From an uncultured Akkermansia sp. (GTDB lineage: Bacteria; Verrucomicrobiota; Verrucomicrobiia; Verrucomicrobiales; Akkermansiaceae), in assembly GCA_900766865.1 (NCBI GenBank), contig CAAFXA010000175.1, positions 1-8,951 on the forward strand: DNA of 8,951 nt, in the 5' to 3' direction. Position numbers and translations under genes: made by a program. Positions 6,040 to 8,951 of this stretch are shown one piece after another. The notes below the pieces were generated by a model. It was not told the DNA's origin and searched no databases. It worked only from the letters and a program-made list of their open reading frames with translations. Each line of letters begins with the position of its first letter. Position 1 is the first letter of the stretch.

Positions 6040-7362
6040 ATGTTTAAAGCAATTCTGAAGCTGCAAATCGCCTTTCTGACACTCGTACCACATGTCTGGT
6101 CGCAAGCACCGGAACAACCGGGATACCTTGCCCTGAAGCGCGATATGATGGCCATCCACAGCATGGCCGAGCTCAATACCCATCTGGAGGAACTCGCCCT
6201 GCGTGGACAAACACGCACCAACTGTATCTTCCTTGGCCACTTGAAAGGACAGCAACCCAAACAAGTTCTGCTCAACTCTCTCTGGCAGGATTACAGTAGT
6301 GCATTCTCCCTGACTCGCCACCCGGACCGCTCCGCGCTCCTGGAGTTCACCTATCACGACAATGCCCGCCTCCTTGCTGCCCACCTTCACCCAGAACTCA
6401 TCTCTACCCTGCATCCACTGGAGCAACAAGCCCTGCGCATCGCGCAACAACGGGTCGAAACGCTCACTACCCCACAAATGAGCGATTACGACAAAGTACG
6501 CATTCTGCACGATGATCTCATAAACCGCGCCACCTACGACCTGCAGGCAGATGGCTCCTGCGCGACCCTTCTTCTTACCAACCGCGGTGTATGCGAAACC
6601 TACAGCCGCACCTTCTGGTTGCTCCTTCGCATCGCCGGAATCCCCTGCCACATAGTTGTCGGTCGCACCAATGAAGACCACGCATGGAACCTCGTACAGG
6701 TCAATGGCGAGTGGTATCATGTAGACGCCACATGGGATGATCCGACCATCATCGGCAGCAACACGCAGATTATCTCCCACAACTATTTCCTCCTCAACGA
6801 TGCGGAAATGTCAAGCGACCACAGTTGGGTGCGTGGCTCCCTGCCTGTATCAGCAACAAAAGACGCCCTCTATTTCCGCACCAATGCACGCTACTTCACC
6901 AACTACGGCCAGATGTGGAAAAGTGTAGTGGCGGCCATTGCAGCCGGAGAAACGGAATACGAATGCTACCTCACAGCTTTTGGGGATTCCTCCGCCTTCG
7001 AACGCGCCCTCAAGAGCGCGGTACAGGAAACGCCCGCCCTCGCAGCCATCCGTACCTGGAGCGGCCCGGAATCCGCTTCCGGCGTTGTCCGACTTACCTT
7101 TAATCACTCAGGAACCCCGTCCAAAGTCACCCAGGAAGCACTCGAACTCGCCAGCTCCACCGTCCAACAAGCGCGCAACTGGTGGCAGGATTTCGACCTC
7201 CAGGCTTGGTACAACACCATCGATTTTTCCCCTATCCAGCAGGAAATCGACCATCTGCAGCAAGAAGCAACCCGACAATTCGAGTCTGCCCGACAACAAA
7301 TCGAACAGAAAACATCCGAATGGTGGGAAGAAGCCAAACAACAGGTAGAAAGCTGGTTCTGA
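6040..7362 (+). CDS. Exported transglutaminase-like (papain-fold) protein
   Basis: The 440-residue protein begins with a probable signal peptide (FKAILKLQIAFLTLVPHVWSQA, cleavage near residue 23). The transglutaminase-like core spans about 145-240. It starts with DKVRILHDDLINRATYD and contains the catalytic Cys185 in NRGVCETYSRTFWLLLRIAG, His214 in EDHAWNLVQVNGEWYHVD and Asp229 in VDATWDDP. This is the Cys-His-Asp triad of the papain-like superfamily; members may be proteases, crosslinking enzymes or inactive binders. The region at about 23-140 is unassigned. The last 75 or so residues look like an amphipathic, Gln/Glu/Trp-rich helix (QQEIDHLQQEATRQFES, then WWEEAKQQVESWF), perhaps a coiled coil or surface-binding tail. 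The gene starts 17 bases after the kinase stop on the same strand, so it is probably co-transcribed with the two-component genes and may be controlled by, or feed into, the sensor. The start lacks a Shine-Dalgarno sequence and is preceded by an A/T-rich stretch. The substrate is unknown. Confidence 0.88.
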   Translation: MFKAILKLQIAFLTLVPHVWSQAPEQPGYLALKRDMMAIHSMAELNTHLEELALRGQTRTNCIFLGHLKGQQPKQVLLNSLWQDYSSAFSLTRHPDRSALLEFTYHDNARLLAAHLHPELISTLHPLEQQALRIAQQRVETLTTPQMSDYDKVRILHDDLINRATYDLQADGSCATLLLTNRGVCETYSRTFWLLLRIAGIPCHIVVGRTNEDHAWNLVQVNGEWYHVDATWDDPTIIGSNTQIISHNYFLLNDAEMSSDHSWVRGSLPVSATKDALYFRTNARYFTNYGQMWKSVVAAIAAGETEYECYLTAFGDSSAFERALKSAVQETPALAAIRTWSGPESASGVVRLTFNHSGTPSKVTQEALELASSTVQQARNWWQDFDLQAWYNTIDFSPIQQEIDHLQQEATRQFESARQQIEQKTSEWWEEAKQQVESWF

Positions 7363-7395
7363 TTTTATGGGGTGCAGACAGCATCCAACATAAAA
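7363..7395 (+). terminator. Hairpin after the transglutaminase gene, possible terminator
   Basis: Directly after the TGA, TTTTATG plus GGGTGC pairs with GCATCC plus CATAAAA. This forms a 13-bp stem with one G-T wobble, a two-base AA bulge and a five-base AGACA loop. A run of six T residues follows at 7405-7410, nine bases past the stem, which is farther than in a classical intrinsic terminator. It lies between the convergent transglutaminase and xerC-like genes, where termination from either side would be useful. The remaining bases to 7444 show nothing else. Confidence 0.4.
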
Positions 7396-7444
7396 ACAAC
7401 AATATTTTTTCCTGCCAACTCACACCTTTAATCAACATCACACA

Positions 7445-8350
7445 TCAAAACTCCTCGTCCTCGCGAGCGCGGGGATGGGCGTCGAGATATGCCTGTTTCA
7501 TACGGGTTTTGGTGACGTGGGTATATATCTGGGTAGTAGAGAGGGAAGCGTGCCCGAGAAGCTCCTGCACAGAGCGCAGGTCAGCACCGGCATCCAGCAT
7601 GTGGGTAGCGAAGGTATGGCGCAGTTTGTGCGGAGAGATATGGAAGGGAAGCTCAGAGCAGCGCAAATATTTATCCAGCATGAGCTGAACACTACGGCCG
7701 GTCATACGGCGCCGCAGGCGGCTGATAAAAAGAGGTCCCTGAGGGTCCAGCCCGGCGCGCAGGCGGTAGTTGTGTAAAGCCTCCCGTGCGTAGTCTCCCA
7801 CAGGTACAATGCGCTCTTTGCGCCCTTTACCCAACACGCGAACACAGTCATCCCCGGGCAACAGCGCATCAGCATTCAGGCCTACAAGCTCGCTGAGGCG
7901 AATGCCGCAGGAATAAAACAGCTCCAGAATAGCCGCATCGCGGTAGGGGAGCCAGTCCGGGCTTTTCTTATCCACCGGGGTACGCAGAGGCAAAGAAAGC
8001 AGCTCTTCCATCTGCCGCAGGCTCAGGTGCACGGGCAGACTGTGGCGAGCTCTGGGCAACGTAACTTCTGCAAGCGGATTAGACCGCAAGCCTTCGCGCC
8101 GCATAAGATAAGTGTATAGAGAGCGCAGGGCAGCAAAACGCAGGCGGATTGAGGAAGGTTTGAGCTCCTGTTGCATGGCATCGTACAGCCAGCCTCGGAA
8201 ATTATCTGCCCCACACGCATGCCAACTTTCAAAGCGAGGCCCCATCCACTCGCGAAATTGGCAGAGTGTCCGGCGATAGGCCGCCAGCGTATGGGCGGAA
8301 GCAGTTTTCTCCACCTCCATATACGCCAGGAAACGCTCTGTCAAATCCAT
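7445..8350 (-). CDS. xerC: Tyrosine recombinase, XerC-like
   Basis: This protein of 301 residues from the ATG at 8350 is a Xer-type site-specific recombinase. With a partner, XerC/XerD resolve chromosome dimers at dif during cell division. The N-terminal SAM-like core-binding domain (about 1-90) has [19 protein letters not shown] and [18 protein letters not shown]. The catalytic domain (about 105-295) has Arg151 in SCGIRLSEL, Lys175 in [14 protein letters not shown], His241 and Arg244 in [12 protein letters not shown], His267 in [14 protein letters not shown] and the nucleophile Tyr276. All six key residues are present. Length and spacing of the catalytic residues resemble XerC more than XerD, but I cannot be certain which it is. 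An in-frame TTG at 8362 would add four residues; ATG is preferred. The upstream gap contains a heptamer palindrome that could influence its expression. No phage or integron genes lie nearby, so a housekeeping role is more likely than a mobile one. It converges with the transglutaminase gene. Confidence 0.85.
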   Translation of the reverse strand: MDLTERFLAYMEVEKTASAHTLAAYRRTLCQFREWMGPRFESWHACGADNFRGWLYDAMQQELKPSSIRLRFAALRSLYTYLMRREGLRSNPLAEVTLPRARHSLPVHLSLRQMEELLSLPLRTPVDKKSPDWLPYRDAAILELFYSCGIRLSELVGLNADALLPGDDCVRVLGKGRKERIVPVGDYAREALHNYRLRAGLDPQGPLFISRLRRRMTGRSVQLMLDKYLRCSELPFHISPHKLRHTFATHMLDAGADLRSVQELLGHASLSTTQIYTHVTKTRMKQAYLDAHPRAREDEEF

Positions 8351-8353
8351 AAA

Positions 8354-8441
8354 AAAGAACAATCTACCATCTACAATCTACAAAGCACCCTGCCATACGC
8401 GCACGATACCTGATAGTTTGTAAATGGTAGATTGCAGATTT
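8354..8441. repeat. Heptamer-repeat imperfect palindrome between the aldolase and xerC-like genes
   Basis: On the plus strand three tandem 7-base units lie at 8361-8381: AATCTAC, CATCTAC, AATCTAC. On the minus strand, 8420-8440 holds three more: AATCTGC, AATCTAC, CATTTAC. The two sets face each other. Bases 8360-8380 and 8414-8434 are complementary at 19 of 21 positions, including an 11-base perfect core (CAATCTACCAT / ATGGTAGATTG), around a 33-base loop. The element fills nearly all of the 94-base gap, and its left arm begins ten bases before the xerC-like ATG. It could act as a transcription terminator for the aldolase gene, as an iteron-like protein site or as a dispersed repeat of the short-tandem-repeat type. 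The function is unknown. Confidence 0.75.
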
Positions 8442-8444
8442 TAA

Positions 8445-8951
8445 TTAGTCTTTCTTACCGGCAATGCCCATGGTGTAGCCGTTGTACTCACGCATGTTGT
8501 ACAGAGGCTGACCTTCAGGAACCGCATAACCGATGTTCTTGCGGATGGCGAGGAAGTCGGCTATACCGGCCTCGTTCACCTGATTCAGCCCCCCACCATG
8601 CATGTCGGCAAAGAGCACCATCTTGCAGTAGGCATCAGCATTTTCCATGAACCACTCGGCCTCCTCAATGTGGCGAGCACCAGTGATAACACCATGATTC
8701 TCCATGAACACAACGGTGCTCTGGTGGCAGGCCTTGGCAACAGCCTCAGCCGTCTCCGGAGAGCCGGGGGTACCATAAGGAGCCAGCGGAATCTGGCCCA
8801 GGAAAATATCAGCCTCGGGGTTAATACCATTGGGCGGCACCTTGCCGGCAAAGAGGAAGGCATTGCAGCACGGGGGATGAGCGTGGATGCAGGCGTTCAC
8901 ACCCACCTCCTTCATCATGGCAATGTGGGTCTTCACCTCGCTGGTAGCAGG
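8445..8951 (-). CDS. Class II aldolase/adducin-family protein, C-terminal part (partial)
   Basis: The frame runs off the right edge; 168 residues are visible. In the visible part, Glu5 in PATSEVKTH is at the position of the catalytic acid/base of L-fuculose-1-phosphate aldolase. His23 and His25 in CIHAHPP, and His86 in FMENHGVITGA, match the three zinc-binding histidines. The following helix HIEEAEWFMENADAYCKMVLFA is typical of the family. These enzymes cleave sugar phosphates such as fuculose-1-P, rhamnulose-1-P or 5-deoxyribulose-1-P to dihydroxyacetone phosphate and an aldehyde; the related epimerases (ribulose-5-P 4-epimerase) share the fold. The visible C-terminus does not let me choose among them. 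The GTG at 8936 is an internal valine codon, since the conserved Glu lies before it. The gene reads toward the xerC-like gene on the same strand, 94 bases upstream of it, with the heptamer palindrome between. Confidence 0.85.
   Translation of the reverse strand, partial: PATSEVKTHIAMMKEVGVNACIHAHPPCCNAFLFAGKVPPNGINPEADIFLGQIPLAPYGTPGSPETAEAVAKACHQSTVVFMENHGVITGARHIEEAEWFMENADAYCKMVLFADMHGGGLNQVNEAGIADFLAIRKNIGYAVPEGQPLYNMREYNGYTMGIAGKKD

Noticed and set aside
6037..6780. 247-codon open frame on the minus strand
   Set aside because: It is antisense to the transglutaminase gene, whose signal peptide and Cys-His-Asp motifs are convincing. The long frame is a by-product of codon bias.
7445..8350. 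Phage or integron integrase rather than a housekeeping Xer
   Set aside because: No phage genes, cassette array, att-like direct repeats or tRNA target are in the window, and length and motifs fit XerC/XerD.
8351..8362. TTG start adding four residues (MFFF) to the recombinase
   Set aside because: The codons are a homopolymer-like stretch next to the palindrome arm, and the ATG at 8350 leads directly into the conserved N-terminal helix.
8354..8441. CRISPR array
   Set aside because: The repeats are 7 bases, tandem without spacers and inverted between the two arms, and there are no cas genes.
8445..8936. GTG at 8936 as the start of the aldolase gene
   Set aside because: The conserved catalytic Glu lies just upstream in the same open frame, so the codon is internal and the gene continues past the window edge.

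Overview
The window holds a compact bacterial chromosomal segment with nine genes recognisable as coding. Two are cut by the window edges. There is no sign of phage genes, insertion sequences, CRISPR arrays, tRNA or rRNA. The sequence is moderately GC-rich, genes are tightly spaced, and almost no start codon has a Shine-Dalgarno motif. A secreted transglutaminase, a histidine kinase with an unclassified extracytoplasmic domain and heptamer repeats between genes would fit a Verrucomicrobiota (Akkermansia-like) genome. That placement is a guess from general impression, not from a marker gene.

Left part (1-3022, plus strand): the tail of an unknown protein ending in a membrane helix, a small basic protein also ending in a membrane helix, then gatC, gatA and thiD. 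Gaps are 15, 6 and 21 bases, followed by an ATGA overlap, so this looks like one transcription unit. GatC and GatA are two of the three subunits of the amidotransferase that makes Gln-tRNA(Gln) and/or Asn-tRNA(Asn); gatB is not in the window. ThiD is a thiamine-pathway kinase with an altered substrate-pocket motif.

Middle part (3029-7362): a SprT-like metalloprotease on the minus strand converges on thiD with only 6 bases between stops. It is divergent from a plus-strand cluster of an OmpR-type response regulator, a membrane histidine kinase (ATGA overlap) and an exported transglutaminase-like protein (17-base gap). The divergent region carries a perfect 8-bp inverted repeat and a promoter-like -35/-10 pair whose predicted transcription start falls on a regulator start codon. 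The simplest reading is an envelope-sensing two-component system co-transcribed with a secreted thiol enzyme.

Right part (7363-8951): a hairpin after the transglutaminase gene, then on the minus strand a XerC-like tyrosine recombinase and the C-terminal part of a class II aldolase. The gap between these two genes is filled by a long imperfect palindrome made of 7-base repeats, the most unusual non-coding structure here.

I found no convincing new defence or mobile system. The best leads are the heptamer palindrome, the kinase-transglutaminase operon and its operator-like repeat, and the departures from family consensus in ThiD and the SprT-like protein.
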